A stretch of 64,000 nucleotides of DNA from NCBI GenBank assembly GCA_947648495.1, contig CANSOA010000001.1:186001-250000 (forward strand), in the 5' to 3' direction. Each line of letters begins with the position of its first letter. The stretch's first letter is position 1. Below the pieces are notes generated by a model, which saw only the letters and a list, made by a program, of their open reading frames with translations, was not told where the DNA came from and made no database searches. The position numbers and the translations under genes are program-made. The stretch comes from an uncultured Clostridium sp. (lineage in GTDB: Bacteria > Bacillota > Clostridia > TANB77 > CAG-508). Positions 29,832 through 40,921 of this stretch are shown in pieces.

Positions 29832-32186
29832 TTATTTTCCTCTAAACTCATATTCACCACTTTCTACATAAAAATATAAATATTTTTCATCTTGTGTATC
29901 AAATTTAATTTTGTCATGATTTTTCTCTTTTCCATTTTCATATAAAATTTCTCCATTTACTGTAATTTTACAATTTTCTTTCATTTTTTCAATCGCAACA
30001 CGCGCTTTTGTTGGCAAAGTAACTTTTAAATAGTTCTCATCCGCTGACTTTTTACCTTGCAAATGAATATCACCTTTAATCGTTGTAACTTTGCTGACAA
30101 TCTTATTCAAATTTCCAAACTGCGGTTTGATTGAAATCACATCATAACCTTTTTTCAGAGGCTCAATTCCAGCAAAATATTTTGACATAATAATCAAAGG
30201 TCCGCCTGCCCAAGCATGATTTTTCGTGCCAATCTCATACACCCAATTTTCCCACAAAGTCGAACACGCTTTTTTACTATTTACCATTTCATCATAGCGT
30301 TTTTTAATTCGCGCTTGTGCTTCTTCAATTTTTCCCATTTGGCACAAAGCTTCCAAAATATATTTTTCCATGTAAACCGTCGACTCATAAGAATTGGTTA
30401 AAATATATGCAATTTTTTCATACTTTTCTTCCTCTACCAAACCAGAAATCACAGCAAGTGCATTTACTCTTTCGTCCACAAATTTGCTATCTAGCGTTTT
30501 GTAGCCATTTGGGGTCCATAATTTTGCAAAATTTGTTTTTAAATTTGCAAGACGTGTGTCAAAATCTGCTTTATCTTCTGTATAACCTAAAACTTCAGCC
30601 ATTTTAGCAACCTTACTCATAGCTAAATAATACCAAGCATTTTCCAAAGCTTCATAATCCACATTTCCACTCGAATCACCCCATTCCCAAATCGGATACG
30701 ATACAGAAGAATGCACCAAACCGCTCTCTTCCTTCACATACCATAAATTCAAATAATCTTTAACAGAAGAATAAACTTCTTCCAAAAACTCCTTTTTTCC
30801 TGTATATTCATAATACTCATACATCGAATTAATCCCTGCTAGCATTTGTGTTGGCAAATGCAATAAATCATCTGAATTGGGCACAACCGTTAATAAAACA
30901 TGGTTGTCTTGTTTCCAGCCAAGCGTCGTTTTAACGCCTTTTTCATATAAATCATATGCTTTTGTATCCAAAGCATACATAGCTTGTAACATTTCCATGC
31001 TCATATCGCCCCACCATTGCGCTCTTTCACGATTTGGGCAATCCATGTAACTATCTCGCATGTTGACATATAGTGTTCTATCTGCCATTTGCCATAATTG
31101 ATTGAAAAATTCGTCATTGCATTTAAAACTGCCTGTCATTTCTGTATCGTAGCCTGTTTCTCTGTAGGCTAAACGAATTATCTTGACACCTTTTGGTATT
31201 TCATAATAAACCTTTTCGCCATTCATCCAAGCCAAAGATTCAAATTCTTGGGTTCCTTCTTTTGTTACATAAGTACATTTTACAGAATCGCCATTAACAT
31301 CTGCATATTGGTCTGTTTGGATGGTAATTTTTTGCCCTTCTGGTGCTTCAATTTTCAAAATAGGTGAAAATTGAGCATTATAAGGAATTTTCATTTCTAA
31401 TGTTTCTGTTTTAGTTGTGATGTAATTTGCATATTTTGCCATATTTTCATATTCTTTTATGCCATAATCTTTAAATTGAGGAATATTTCGCTCTATCATC
31501 TCTCCCCAAATTTCTGCATTGGCAGGGGCTAATATTCTAGCATTTTCCCAGTTGGTATCATCATAATCCGATTTATACCAATTTTCATCGGCTAAATTTG
31601 CATCATAATAAACATTGTATTCAATCAAGCGCTTGTTGGGTCTTAGTTTATCTTGTAAATAGGCTTTATGTCTGGAAACTTTCCAAGTATCATTGCTGAC
31701 CAAATAGTTATTTCCAATTTTAGCTTGAAATAGCATAGCTCCTTGCCCACTTGCATTATGAGAATAACTCTTATCGCCCCAATACCAGACCAGCAAAGCA
31801 ATTGTATTTTCTCCTTCGTGTAAATACCTGGTCAAATCAACTTCATCATAATAAATCGAATTTTTAGTTTCTCCGCGTTTTAAGGCACCTTCGCGCACAA
31901 CCATTTGGTCATTGATATACAACCAATATTTGGAATCAACGGCAATTTGGGCTATGACATTTTGAATATCTTTTTGCTTTAAATTAACTTTCTTGCGGAA
32001 ACACATCCAAGTATTATTTTCCGTGCTTGCATCCCAAATATAGTTTCCATGCCATTCTAGTGGCTGTTTAACTGGTTCTATCGCTACTTCTTGTACCGTT
32101 TCTTTTTCCTTTTTTGTTATAAAAATTGCATATATCACAATAAATATCATTGCTATGATAAAAATGCTTCCGATTTTCTTTTTCAT
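29832..32186 (-). CDS. Alpha-L-rhamnosidase-like (GH78) six-hairpin glycosidase
   Basis: MRDSYMDCPNRERAQWWGDMSMEMLQAMYALD; N-terminal TM/signal. Confidence 0.82.
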   Translation of the reverse strand: MKKKIGSIFIIAMIFIVIYAIFITKKEKETVQEVAIEPVKQPLEWHGNYIWDASTENNTWMCFRKKVNLKQKDIQNVIAQIAVDSKYWLYINDQMVVREGALKRGETKNSIYYDEVDLTRYLHEGENTIALLVWYWGDKSYSHNASGQGAMLFQAKIGNNYLVSNDTWKVSRHKAYLQDKLRPNKRLIEYNVYYDANLADENWYKSDYDDTNWENARILAPANAEIWGEMIERNIPQFKDYGIKEYENMAKYANYITTKTETLEMKIPYNAQFSPILKIEAPEGQKITIQTDQYADVNGDSVKCTYVTKEGTQEFESLAWMNGEKVYYEIPKGVKIIRLAYRETGYDTEMTGSFKCNDEFFNQLWQMADRTLYVNMRDSYMDCPNRERAQWWGDMSMEMLQAMYALDTKAYDLYEKGVKTTLGWKQDNHVLLTVVPNSDDLLHLPTQMLAGINSMYEYYEYTGKKEFLEEVYSSVKDYLNLWYVKEESGLVHSSVSYPIWEWGDSSGNVDYEALENAWYYLAMSKVAKMAEVLGYTEDKADFDTRLANLKTNFAKLWTPNGYKTLDSKFVDERVNALAVISGLVEEEKYEKIAYILTNSYESTVYMEKYILEALCQMGKIEEAQARIKKRYDEMVNSKKACSTLWENWVYEIGTKNHAWAGGPLIIMSKYFAGIEPLKKGYDVISIKPQFGNLNKIVSKVTTIKGDIHLQGKKSADENYLKVTLPTKARVAIEKMKENCKITVNGEILYENGKEKNHDKIKFDTQDEKYLYFYVESGEYEFRGK

Positions 32187-32232
32187 TTTTTCTCCTTATG
32201 GTTTGGAGAGGGTGCCCCCTCTCTCCTATGGA

Positions 32233-32997
32233 TTATATCTCTAATTTTTGGCAAATGCGGTCTGCAATTTTTTGCATGCCTTCATCATTTGGGTGAAAAG
32301 CTTCTTCGATGGTGGCGATGGTATTTTTGTTACCGTCAATTGTGGTTATTTCGGCTCCAATGTGCGATTTATTTTCGTCTACAACTAAATCACTGATGTC
32401 AACAAATTCCAATCCCAAATTTTGCGCAATTTGAGGCATCATAGCCATTCTTTCTTCGTTGATAAACCACATGCCAACCAATAACATTTGAGCATTTGGT
32501 GAATATTGTTTGACATGATTTACAAGTTCTGTTACGCTCCCTTCAAAGGTTTCCGTTGGAACACAGTTATCGCCTAATTGAAAAATCACTAAATCTTGAT
32601 TCGCTACCAAATCTGGTTTTAAATTATCTTGTATCCAATCAGTTCTACTGCGAATAATGCGGTTTTCTTCCCAGTGAATACAGCTGATTCGGTTCATATT
32701 CAATTTTTCATACTTTTCTTGCAGACGCTTTTTTGTCAAGTAATAATAATCATGATATTGATCACTAGCTGCCATGCCAATTCCGTCTCGTTCTAAAGTA
32801 AGACTGTTTCCAATAACTAAAACATTATAGGAATTTTGTTGGCTTTCAGATTGATTATTTCCTTTTTTTGGCAATGCGGTTGTCTCATTTTCTGAAACTT
32901 CGATTGTACCTTTTTTAATCAAAACTTTTTCCGCTACAAAAATCAGTACAGCTATTAAAATTACTGCTAATAGCAATTTTCTAAGTAACTTTTTCAT
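32233..32997 (-). CDS. SGNH/GDSL hydrolase, membrane-anchored
   Basis: VIGNSLTLE, FQLGDN, AFHPND motifs; N-terminal TM. Confidence 0.78.
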   Translation of the reverse strand: MKKLLRKLLLAVILIAVLIFVAEKVLIKKGTIEVSENETTALPKKGNNQSESQQNSYNVLVIGNSLTLERDGIGMAASDQYHDYYYLTKKRLQEKYEKLNMNRISCIHWEENRIIRSRTDWIQDNLKPDLVANQDLVIFQLGDNCVPTETFEGSVTELVNHVKQYSPNAQMLLVGMWFINEERMAMMPQIAQNLGLEFVDISDLVVDENKSHIGAEITTIDGNKNTIATIEEAFHPNDEGMQKIADRICQKLEI

Positions 32998-33834
32998 TTA
33001 CATCTCCTTTAATTTTTGTAATAAAAATGGCGTAAGCAGTTCGTATCCCGCTTCTTTGATGTGAATCCAATCTTCTTGTCGATAAGTAGTTCCTGTTCCT
33101 TCAAAATGACCTGCTACATCCAAATATTCTATCTGCCATTTTTGACACATTTTTTGTACTTCTTGATAAAATGCATCACGTCTTGTTACAATTTCTTGTT
33201 TGGCTAAACTTTCGCTTGTTAAATGAGAAATAGTATCATCGTCTAACAAAAATGGCTGAAAATAGCATAATTTAGCATTTGGAAATTTATTTCTAAGTTC
33301 CAAAACCACTTCTTCTAAATCAGTAATTACGGTTTCTCCATTTGAAATATTTTGAGAAGTCAAATCAACCGTTCCAATTTCTTTTTTTAAGTCTTGATTT
33401 AAAAAACCTAAAGCGTAACCCATAATATCATTGGCTCCACCGTCCAAAACGATAATGTCTGGATTTCCTGCTAGGGTTTTAGCTTGATTTAACATAATAA
33501 TATTGTCTGTTCCAGAGTTGTCTGTGATGGTGCTTCCGCTTTTAGAATTGTTGATAAAATTTGTGTTTGGTAAACTTTGAGCTAAATAATAGTCAAATCC
33601 GTGAAATTCATTTCCATAACCTTCGATTAGTGAATCGCCAATGAAAGCAATCGTTTTACCGTCTAACGTTTTTTCTTGCACTTGATGGGTAACTTCGGTA
33701 TTTGAAATTACGTTTTTCTCTTTGTTTTCAAAGGCATTATTTTCTGGTGGATTGGTTATATTTTCATGATTTCCACCATTGATTGTAAAAAGAATGGCAA
33801 GAAATAATAAAATAGCTACTATGATTTTTCTCAT
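32998..33834 (-). CDS. SGNH/GDSL hydrolase, secreted
   Basis: IAFIGDSLIEGYG, VLDGGANDI, DWIHIKEAGYELL. Confidence 0.85.
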   Translation of the reverse strand: MRKIIVAILLFLAILFTINGGNHENITNPPENNAFENKEKNVISNTEVTHQVQEKTLDGKTIAFIGDSLIEGYGNEFHGFDYYLAQSLPNTNFINNSKSGSTITDNSGTDNIIMLNQAKTLAGNPDIIVLDGGANDIMGYALGFLNQDLKKEIGTVDLTSQNISNGETVITDLEEVVLELRNKFPNAKLCYFQPFLLDDDTISHLTSESLAKQEIVTRRDAFYQEVQKMCQKWQIEYLDVAGHFEGTGTTYRQEDWIHIKEAGYELLTPFLLQKLKEM

Positions 33835-33850
33835 AAATCGTCCTTTCTCA

Positions 33851-35419
33851 TTAAAATTGGAAATACAAAAATTCTTGCACCGTTCCTGACGCTAACATAA
33901 TCACACCAAACATTCCAAAACAGTAAATCAACCATCTAAGGAAAAATGGTACTTTTCTGAATTTTTCGTAAATATCGATTTTGTAAATTGTCAAAATGTC
34001 AAAAATAATTAAAATAATTGTTCCGATTGTTATACTAACAAGCGAATCTTGGCTTATGTTTGCTAAAATTTTGACACCGTCAAAGTTATTTTTGAACATA
34101 TTTGTGAACATTTGAATCGCTGGTTTTAAATCGCCAATGCAAAATAGAAAATATCCACCTAAAATGAGACAAAATGTACGAATGATTTGAAATGCACCAT
34201 AAATCTTGGTTTTGACAAGTTTTGGAAATGTCTCATAAAATTTATCATAAACAGGAGCAAGCAAAGTTGACAAAATAATAATTCCGCCATGATACATACC
34301 ATACAAAATATACCCCCAAGTCGAACCATGCCAAAATCCAATTAAAATCCACAAAATAGCTAAAGCAAAAACGGTTGGCAAATTGTTTGACAAATATTTA
34401 TTTTTGTCTTTAAAAAGTTTTCTAATTTTGCTGGCAAAATTTCCTCTTAAAATCGGATAATACACATAATCGCGAAACCAAGCTCCCAAAGAAATATGCC
34501 ATCTTCTCCAATATTCTGCAATAGATTTTGAAAAATACGGAGCGTCGAAATTTTCAGCAATGCGAATTCCTAACATTTTTGAACAACCAATGGCAATGTC
34601 CATATAGCCTGAAAAATCAGCATATAATTGAATGGCATAAAATACAATTGCAATAAAAATATTGATGCCAAAATATTGGTCTAAATTAGTAGTAACTGTT
34701 CCTACAATTGGCGCTAATTTATCCGCTATGAGCATTTTCTTCAAAACACCAATGACAATTCGATAAATGCCTTGTGTTGCTTGGTTATAATCAAATTTTT
34801 TGCCTTCCAATAAATCTTTGGATAAATCGTTGTATTTGTCCATTGGACCTTGTAAAATATGCGGAAAATATGAGACAAATAAGAAATATTTTAGAAAATT
34901 TCTTTCGGCTGGATATTCACCTCTATAAACATCAATTGCATAACCAAGACTCATAAATGTGTAGAACGATATGCCAAGTGGCAAAATCAAATTCCACACA
35001 GGCGCTATAAAATTAAAGCCAAAAATATTGACAATATCTGAAATATTTTGCAATACAAAACCTGTATATTTCATAACAAGTAACATCGAAAGTGTTCCTA
35101 AAACTGTTAAAGTAATGATGATTTTTTTCTTTTTTTCTACTTTAGTTTTATAAATCTTTTTTGCTTCTTTGGATAAATTTTCCTTGTTGTTGTGCAAATA
35201 TGTACGTTGTTTTTTTTCTAATTTATCCAAAATTAACGCACCAATGTACGTAATCAAAGATGCCATCAGTACAAAAATGACATATTTGACTGATGCACAC
35301 AAATAAAAATACGTGCTTGCAACTAGCAAAACTAGCCACTGTAGTTTTTTAGGTACAATGTAATAGCCCAAAAAAACAGCAACAAAAAATACGAGAAATT
35401 TTAGGGTTGTAAAAATCAT
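33851..35419 (-). CDS. MBOAT family O-acyltransferase (DltB/AlgI-like)
   Basis: YWRRWHISLGAWFRDYVYYPILRGN; LWILIGFWHGSTWGYILYGMYHG. Confidence 0.92.
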   Translation of the reverse strand: MIFTTLKFLVFFVAVFLGYYIVPKKLQWLVLLVASTYFYLCASVKYVIFVLMASLITYIGALILDKLEKKQRTYLHNNKENLSKEAKKIYKTKVEKKKKIIITLTVLGTLSMLLVMKYTGFVLQNISDIVNIFGFNFIAPVWNLILPLGISFYTFMSLGYAIDVYRGEYPAERNFLKYFLFVSYFPHILQGPMDKYNDLSKDLLEGKKFDYNQATQGIYRIVIGVLKKMLIADKLAPIVGTVTTNLDQYFGINIFIAIVFYAIQLYADFSGYMDIAIGCSKMLGIRIAENFDAPYFSKSIAEYWRRWHISLGAWFRDYVYYPILRGNFASKIRKLFKDKNKYLSNNLPTVFALAILWILIGFWHGSTWGYILYGMYHGGIIILSTLLAPVYDKFYETFPKLVKTKIYGAFQIIRTFCLILGGYFLFCIGDLKPAIQMFTNMFKNNFDGVKILANISQDSLVSITIGTIILIIFDILTIYKIDIYEKFRKVPFFLRWLIYCFGMFGVIMLASGTVQEFLYFQF

Positions 35420-35664
35420 TCCATATCCTCCATGATAATATCTACCATTTCGCCAACATTTTTCATACCGATAACATCTTTCATAGAAAATTTGATATCA
35501 AATTCTTCTTCAACAGCGGATACTAAAGTAATATGTGTTAGTGAATCCCAATCTTCAATATCGGCTGCGCTTGTGGTTTCCACAACTTCGATGGAATCGT
35601 CTTCAAATACCTCTCTAAAAATTTCGTTTAGTTTTTGAAAAATTTCTTCTCTTTTCATAATCAT
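35416..35664 (-). CDS. Acyl carrier protein
   Basis: DIEDWDSLTHITLVSAVEEEFDIKFSMKDV (DSLTHI phosphopantetheine site). Confidence 0.92.
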   Translation of the reverse strand: MIMKREEIFQKLNEIFREVFEDDSIEVVETTSAADIEDWDSLTHITLVSAVEEEFDIKFSMKDVIGMKNVGEMVDIIMEDME

Positions 35665-35705
35665 CTTCCTTTCTTTTTTATATCATTTTATTTTTTCATC
35701 CTTTA

Positions 35706-36296
35706 TTATTCCAAATTTTTTATAACTTTACAATTTATTCTAATTTTTTCTTTTCCTACAATTGTCTCATATATATCAAATATTTCTTTCATTACTTTTT
35801 CTTCGTCTATTGGAATATTAGAAAATACATATGGAATATAAATTACTTGAAAAAGTTCTAAATCAAAATTTAATTTTCTAAAGCCAATTTTCTCATAAAA
35901 TGCCTTCCTTTTTTCCCTTATAATATTTTCTTTTTCATCCTTTCCCAATCCAACTTTTTCAATTTCAATAAAAATTCCATTGTTTTCTTTTTCCATATCT
36001 ATCAAAATTTTCAGTGCTTTTGAGCCAAAACCTTTATTTCTATATTCTGATAAAATCGCAAAATAATCTAAGCCTGCATAACCTTTTTCCTTGACTTTGT
36101 TCAGTATCATAAATCCAACCAAAACATTCTGATTAACAATTTTAATAATTTTCGTATATTTCTTTCTCCATGAAGTTTCAATCAAATTAATTGGTTTTCT
36201 TTCATCTTCTGGAAAAATCTTTAAATAATATGGATAGATTTCTTCCTTAAATTCTTCTATATCAATACATACTAAATTGATTTTATCTTCTTTCAT
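35706..36296 (-). CDS. GNAT family N-acetyltransferase
   Basis: LDYFAILSEYRNKGFGSKALKIL. Confidence 0.78.
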   Translation of the reverse strand: MKEDKINLVCIDIEEFKEEIYPYYLKIFPEDERKPINLIETSWRKKYTKIIKIVNQNVLVGFMILNKVKEKGYAGLDYFAILSEYRNKGFGSKALKILIDMEKENNGIFIEIEKVGLGKDEKENIIREKRKAFYEKIGFRKLNFDLELFQVIYIPYVFSNIPIDEEKVMKEIFDIYETIVGKEKIRINCKVIKNLE

Positions 36297-36393
36297 TTTT
36301 TCCCCTTATTTGATATTTTTTATGAACCCTACCTCTACAGTTTTGATTTGTAATCGTTGGAAATTGGCGGGCGATTGGTAATCGCCCCTACCT

Positions 36394-38118
36394 TTATTTT
36401 ATGTTGGTTTTGTTGGGAATGAATTCGTCTACATTTGCTTCAAATTTCCCACCTCCTAAATCAGCAAATCCTAATTTAGCATACATTTTCTCCACCATAG
36501 CATTTTTCGGTGTCGGAATATATTCGCTGGTGACTTTGGAAAATCCATTCTCTTTCGCCATTTCAAGCACTTTGTTGATAATAAATTCTTCCATTCCTCT
36601 TTTTAAAACACGACAACTCATCAGCCACGTATTCAAAAACAACGTTTTTTCATCTTGTTTTTCTGCTATAACAACACTAATTAAACCATAATCACCAAAT
36701 TTATCTTTGAGTGAAAAACTTAAAGTTAAATATTTATCATCATTTGCAATTTGCTCAATCTCAGCTTCGGTATAGCGAATGGTTCGCAAATTAAATTGGT
36801 TGGAACGCTGGGTTAATTGGGAAATTCGCGGAATTTCAAATTCTTCAAATGGATGCACCGTGCTTTGCATTTCAAGACTTTTTAAATAGTCATCAAAATT
36901 TTGGAAATTGCTTTGCATGGTGGTTCTTCCTACTTCAGCTTGGTATTGTTTGGTTCTGTCCTTGTCATTTTCAGAATAGGACGCTGTTTCAAACAAATTC
37001 AAACTTTTCAAGTAACTTAAATATAATGCTGGATCTTCTGGCAATTCTGGTACCGTAATATCTGGAATCATACCTTTTACTAAGTTTCGCTCAAATGGAT
37101 TATCATCAATAAAAACGATACTGTCCATTCCAATATTAATCGTTTCTTGAATGTATTTGATATTAGTAGCTTTATCCTCCCAGTTGGCAACAAACATAGA
37201 AATATCATCTAATTTTAAAATCATGTCTGGATGTTTTTCAAAGGGTTCTTTCGCAATGTTTTCATTGTTTTTGCTACAAACTGCAAGAATAATACCTCGA
37301 TTTTTTAATTCCTTCAGCCACATTTGAAATTCAGAAAAGGCATGTCCTAAGCCTAATTCTCCAATTTGAATGGACTTTAAACCGTCGTCGCCAATGACTC
37401 CGCCCCACAAGGTGTTGTCCAAATCCAAAATAGCACATTTTTTGAATTTACCATTTAAAGCTTGGATGACATCTAAAACTTGTTTGCTAACTTCTGGCAA
37501 AATATTGGTAGAAAGTGGCATTTTGGCAATATAATATAATTTATCGTCGTGAACCGCTTGTCTTCCATAGGTGTTTTGAATAGTGCTCAAGTCAATCAAA
37601 AATGCGTTTTTGGTTTGATTTGCCAGTTCCATTAACGTAAAATTTAACTTTCTTAGTTGAAAAAGAAACGAACTTGGCGTTTTGTTTCCGTAATTTCCGA
37701 AGGTTCGGTCGTCAATTTCAATAAAATTGAATTGTAGAATGTTGGTTTTGATTTTGCTGTTTAGTGTTTGCCAATAATTGTTTATTTTTTGCATGGTAAA
37801 ATCAGCAAAATTTTCTCTTTGCTCTGGCGATGTTTCGCAAAAATTTTCGTATAATTTTTCGGTGGACATGTAAAGCAAAACAGCGTCTGGTTTGTGATTG
37901 TATAACTCGGAAGTATCGTCCATGATTTGGGCTTCAATTTGGTTGTAATCGCTGTCGAATATGTTTAGATTATAACCTTCTTGGTAGCCGTAGCCTTTTA
38001 GGGCAGTTGCCAAGTGTTGGGTCGAACAATTGCCTAAAATGGCAATTTTGTATTCTTTTAAGCTATCCATTGGCTGTTTTGCGTTCTTTTTTAGGGTGAT
38101 AAATGTTGGATTTTGCAT
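36394..38118 (-). CDS. HAD-IIIC family (FkbH-like) phosphatase/glyceryl transferase-like protein
   Basis: KKCAILDLDNTLWGGVIGDDGLKSIQIG; VCSKNNENIAKEPF; FIDDNPFERNLVK; C-terminal GNAT-like domain. Confidence 0.9.
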   Translation of the reverse strand: MQNPTFITLKKNAKQPMDSLKEYKIAILGNCSTQHLATALKGYGYQEGYNLNIFDSDYNQIEAQIMDDTSELYNHKPDAVLLYMSTEKLYENFCETSPEQRENFADFTMQKINNYWQTLNSKIKTNILQFNFIEIDDRTFGNYGNKTPSSFLFQLRKLNFTLMELANQTKNAFLIDLSTIQNTYGRQAVHDDKLYYIAKMPLSTNILPEVSKQVLDVIQALNGKFKKCAILDLDNTLWGGVIGDDGLKSIQIGELGLGHAFSEFQMWLKELKNRGIILAVCSKNNENIAKEPFEKHPDMILKLDDISMFVANWEDKATNIKYIQETINIGMDSIVFIDDNPFERNLVKGMIPDITVPELPEDPALYLSYLKSLNLFETASYSENDKDRTKQYQAEVGRTTMQSNFQNFDDYLKSLEMQSTVHPFEEFEIPRISQLTQRSNQFNLRTIRYTEAEIEQIANDDKYLTLSFSLKDKFGDYGLISVVIAEKQDEKTLFLNTWLMSCRVLKRGMEEFIINKVLEMAKENGFSKVTSEYIPTPKNAMVEKMYAKLGFADLGGGKFEANVDEFIPNKTNIK

Positions 38119-38300
38119 GTTATAAATCTCCTTTCTTTGATAAATTACTTATGATATTTAAAGTTTCTTTATCAACATTAATAAGCTGTTTAATTTCTAA
38201 TCTCATATAATAATTCCTTTCTGCAAATTGCTATCTATCTTTCCAATGACTTTAAAATTTCCTTTATATCACTTTCTTTTAATCTTTCATTAATATAATG

Positions 38301-38696
38301 CTACCTACTCAACATTTCCACTGCTTTCTCTTCATTTTCTACAAAAAATATATCTTTTCCCTGATTGCTTTCATACATGAAATCTTTTAATGGCTTACTT
38401 GTATATTTTGAAAAATCCCCATAAATTGCAAATTTAACTTGATAATTTATAAATTTTTGCAAAATTTCTCCCGCCACGCCTCTACTCAATATAAAAAATT
38501 CATCTATTAAAGCTTCTTTATTCAAAGCTATTTTATTACAATTTGTTTCATATTTTATATTCATAACAAAATCAATAGCTGATTGCACATCTTTTATCAC
38601 AATCTCATTACTTTTTACAATTGCTATATCCTCTATGTTTTTTATTTTCATTTCATCACTCCTAAAATTATACATTCTACTTAAAATGCTCCTCAT
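38301..38696 (-). CDS. DUF4180-like protein
   Basis: DFVMNIKYETNCNKIALNKEALIDEFFILSRGVAGEILQKFINYQVKFAIYGDFS. Confidence 0.7.
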   Translation of the reverse strand: MRSILSRMYNFRSDEMKIKNIEDIAIVKSNEIVIKDVQSAIDFVMNIKYETNCNKIALNKEALIDEFFILSRGVAGEILQKFINYQVKFAIYGDFSKYTSKPLKDFMYESNQGKDIFFVENEEKAVEMLSR

Positions 38697-39654
38697 ACTT
38701 CTTCTTTAGCTCTAAGGTAAACTCCGTTGCTCCTTTTTCATTCAAATGCGAAAAATCTCCCAACCAATCGCTTGTACAAACATTATATTCTGTATTAACA
38801 AGAATATTCGGATATTTTTCCTGTAAATTTTTCATATAATCCATATACTCTTGCTTATATTCCTGACTCATATTCGCATACGTCGATTCATTGATGGGAT
38901 GTTGCTCAATAATTAGTTGGATACCATTTTCTTCACATTGCTGAATACATTTATGCATATATGTATCGATAATGTCAAGTACCTGAAAATGCTTTTTACC
39001 CGTTATAGTAACGTTATTTGGTTCAAAAGCAGGTTCTGTACCAAAATAATGCTGTCCTTTGCTCGTTTGTGCGATTTCATATTCTTTTTTGTTAATTTCG
39101 TAGCGGTTTTCAAATAGCGCATTTTTGATTGCAGGATAATATCTGTTTGGGCTACACAATTTATATTGCAAAAATTTTGCAATGCTTTTCGCTTTTTCTT
39201 CTTCTGAAAATGCCCCATTTTCCACAATTTCTTGAAATTGCTTTGTTGTTAAACAATTAAAATAAAGCGTTCTGTTCCAGAAAAAATCATCAATGGAATC
39301 ATTTGCACCAATAAAATACATCACAATCAGCGTTTTTGGCGCTTCGTGTTGAGCTAAATAATTTTGCATCATGTAATATTGTTCAATCGTTGTGGCACCT
39401 GCCATTGAAATATTGTAAGTGTCGTCTGATATAAGTTGCGGAATAATACCAGCTTTCGCAACAGAATCACCAAAAATTAGAACATGATTATATTCCTTAG
39501 ACTGATTAATATAATCTAAAGTTTGCTGATACGATGCATATTCTTCATCATATATGTACATACCAAACTCACGTGCAACAACGGCAAAAATGCCCCAAAT
39601 GAAACAGATTAATAATACCAATTTAAAAATAAATTTGAAAAATTGTTTGTTCAT
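38677..39654 (-). CDS. DltD-like SGNH protein
   Basis: LIFGDSVAKAGIIPQLI; MYFIGANDSID; DFSHLNEKGATEF; N-terminal TM. Confidence 0.75.
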   Translation of the reverse strand: MNKQFFKFIFKLVLLICFIWGIFAVVAREFGMYIYDEEYASYQQTLDYINQSKEYNHVLIFGDSVAKAGIIPQLISDDTYNISMAGATTIEQYYMMQNYLAQHEAPKTLIVMYFIGANDSIDDFFWNRTLYFNCLTTKQFQEIVENGAFSEEEKAKSIAKFLQYKLCSPNRYYPAIKNALFENRYEINKKEYEIAQTSKGQHYFGTEPAFEPNNVTITGKKHFQVLDIIDTYMHKCIQQCEENGIQLIIEQHPINESTYANMSQEYKQEYMDYMKNLQEKYPNILVNTEYNVCTSDWLGDFSHLNEKGATEFTLELKKKYEEHFK

Positions 39655-39667
39655 GTTTTTCCTTTCT

Positions 39668-40408
39668 TTAAAGAATATCTCCACCTGTTAATGGTAAATT
39701 CAAGCCATTGATATATTCTGCATCGTCTGACATTAGATATTGGATAGCACCTACAACTTCGTCTATTTTGACATTTCTTTTCATGCCAGAATTTGTAGCA
39801 GTCATTTCTACAATGCGTTCATCAATATTGCTTAAAAATCTTGTTTCTACCATCGTTGGCGATACTGCATTTATGTTAATTCCTTTTTCTTTGTATTCTG
39901 AAACTAAACTATTCATTAAACCCATTAATGCATATTTGGTTAAAGTATAACTAGATAAATATTTCGGTGGAACGCCTTTTGTTACACTACTTAGCATCGT
40001 TACTACTTTGCCATATTTTTGCTTTGCCATAATCGGCAAAAATACTTTCATGAACTCAGCAAAACTGTGAACTTGAATTTCTAAATCGCATAATACATCT
40101 TCCCAGTTAAATTTTGAGAATTTGACATATTCAAATTTTCTAGCTGCCAAATGCAGAAAATGTGTCGGGCTTCCATATTTTTCTTTGATAAATTCAATTG
40201 CTTTGGCAACGTCTTCTGCTTTGGATAAATCACATTGGATATAATCCATTGTGACATTTTGTAGCTCTTGATTTAATTTTTCCAATTCTTCTTTTCCACC
40301 AAAGTGAACGGCTAAAATTGTGCTTTTTTCGTTTTGCTCGTTGATTTTTCTCATATATGCCATGCCAATATCAGACGTCGCTCCTATAATACAATATATT
40401 TTTTGCAT
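39668..40408 (-). CDS. SDR family oxidoreductase (FabG-like)
   Basis: IIGATSDIGMAYMRK; YLSSYTLTKYALMGLMNSL. Confidence 0.9.
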   Translation of the reverse strand: MQKIYCIIGATSDIGMAYMRKINEQNEKSTILAVHFGGKEELEKLNQELQNVTMDYIQCDLSKAEDVAKAIEFIKEKYGSPTHFLHLAARKFEYVKFSKFNWEDVLCDLEIQVHSFAEFMKVFLPIMAKQKYGKVVTMLSSVTKGVPPKYLSSYTLTKYALMGLMNSLVSEYKEKGININAVSPTMVETRFLSNIDERIVEMTATNSGMKRNVKIDEVVGAIQYLMSDDAEYINGLNLPLTGGDIL

Positions 40409-40444
40409 AATTTTTTCCTTTCTTGTTATTTCTCGCCCCTATCG

Positions 40445-40861
40445 TTATAATACACCTGCTATTAATTTTCCTGAACAGACCTTTTTTTGTTCTTGATTTC
40501 GGATGATTGCTTTGATAGTGATACGTTTGAATCGGTCGTCAATTTCGATGACTTCGCCTTGTATTTCTAATTTGTCTCCCACAAAAACAGGATTGTGAAA
40601 TCGAATCTCTTTACATTCTTGAAATAGGCAATTTTTACCTGGCAAATAGACACCAACTAACGTTGAGAAAAAAGACGCTGTCAACATACCAAATACTAAT
40701 GGCTGGTCAAATCCTTTTTCTTTTGCAAATTCTTGGTTACTGTGCATGGGATTGATATCTCCTGTGTTTTGTCGAAAATCGTTTTGCATCTTTTCGGTAA
40801 TTTGGACATTAAAGTTTTGAGTCATGCCAATTTGAATGTCTTCTAATTTGTATTCATTCAT
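40445..40861 (-). CDS. MaoC-like dehydratase/hydratase
   Basis: NTGDINPMHSNQEFAKEKGFDQPLVFGMLTASFFSTLVG. Confidence 0.9.
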   Translation of the reverse strand: MNEYKLEDIQIGMTQNFNVQITEKMQNDFRQNTGDINPMHSNQEFAKEKGFDQPLVFGMLTASFFSTLVGVYLPGKNCLFQECKEIRFHNPVFVGDKLEIQGEVIEIDDRFKRITIKAIIRNQEQKKVCSGKLIAGVL

Positions 40862-40921
40862 ATTTTAAAAATTCCCTTTCAAATTTTTTACATCATACCA
40901 TGTAAGAAAAATTTTTGCAAC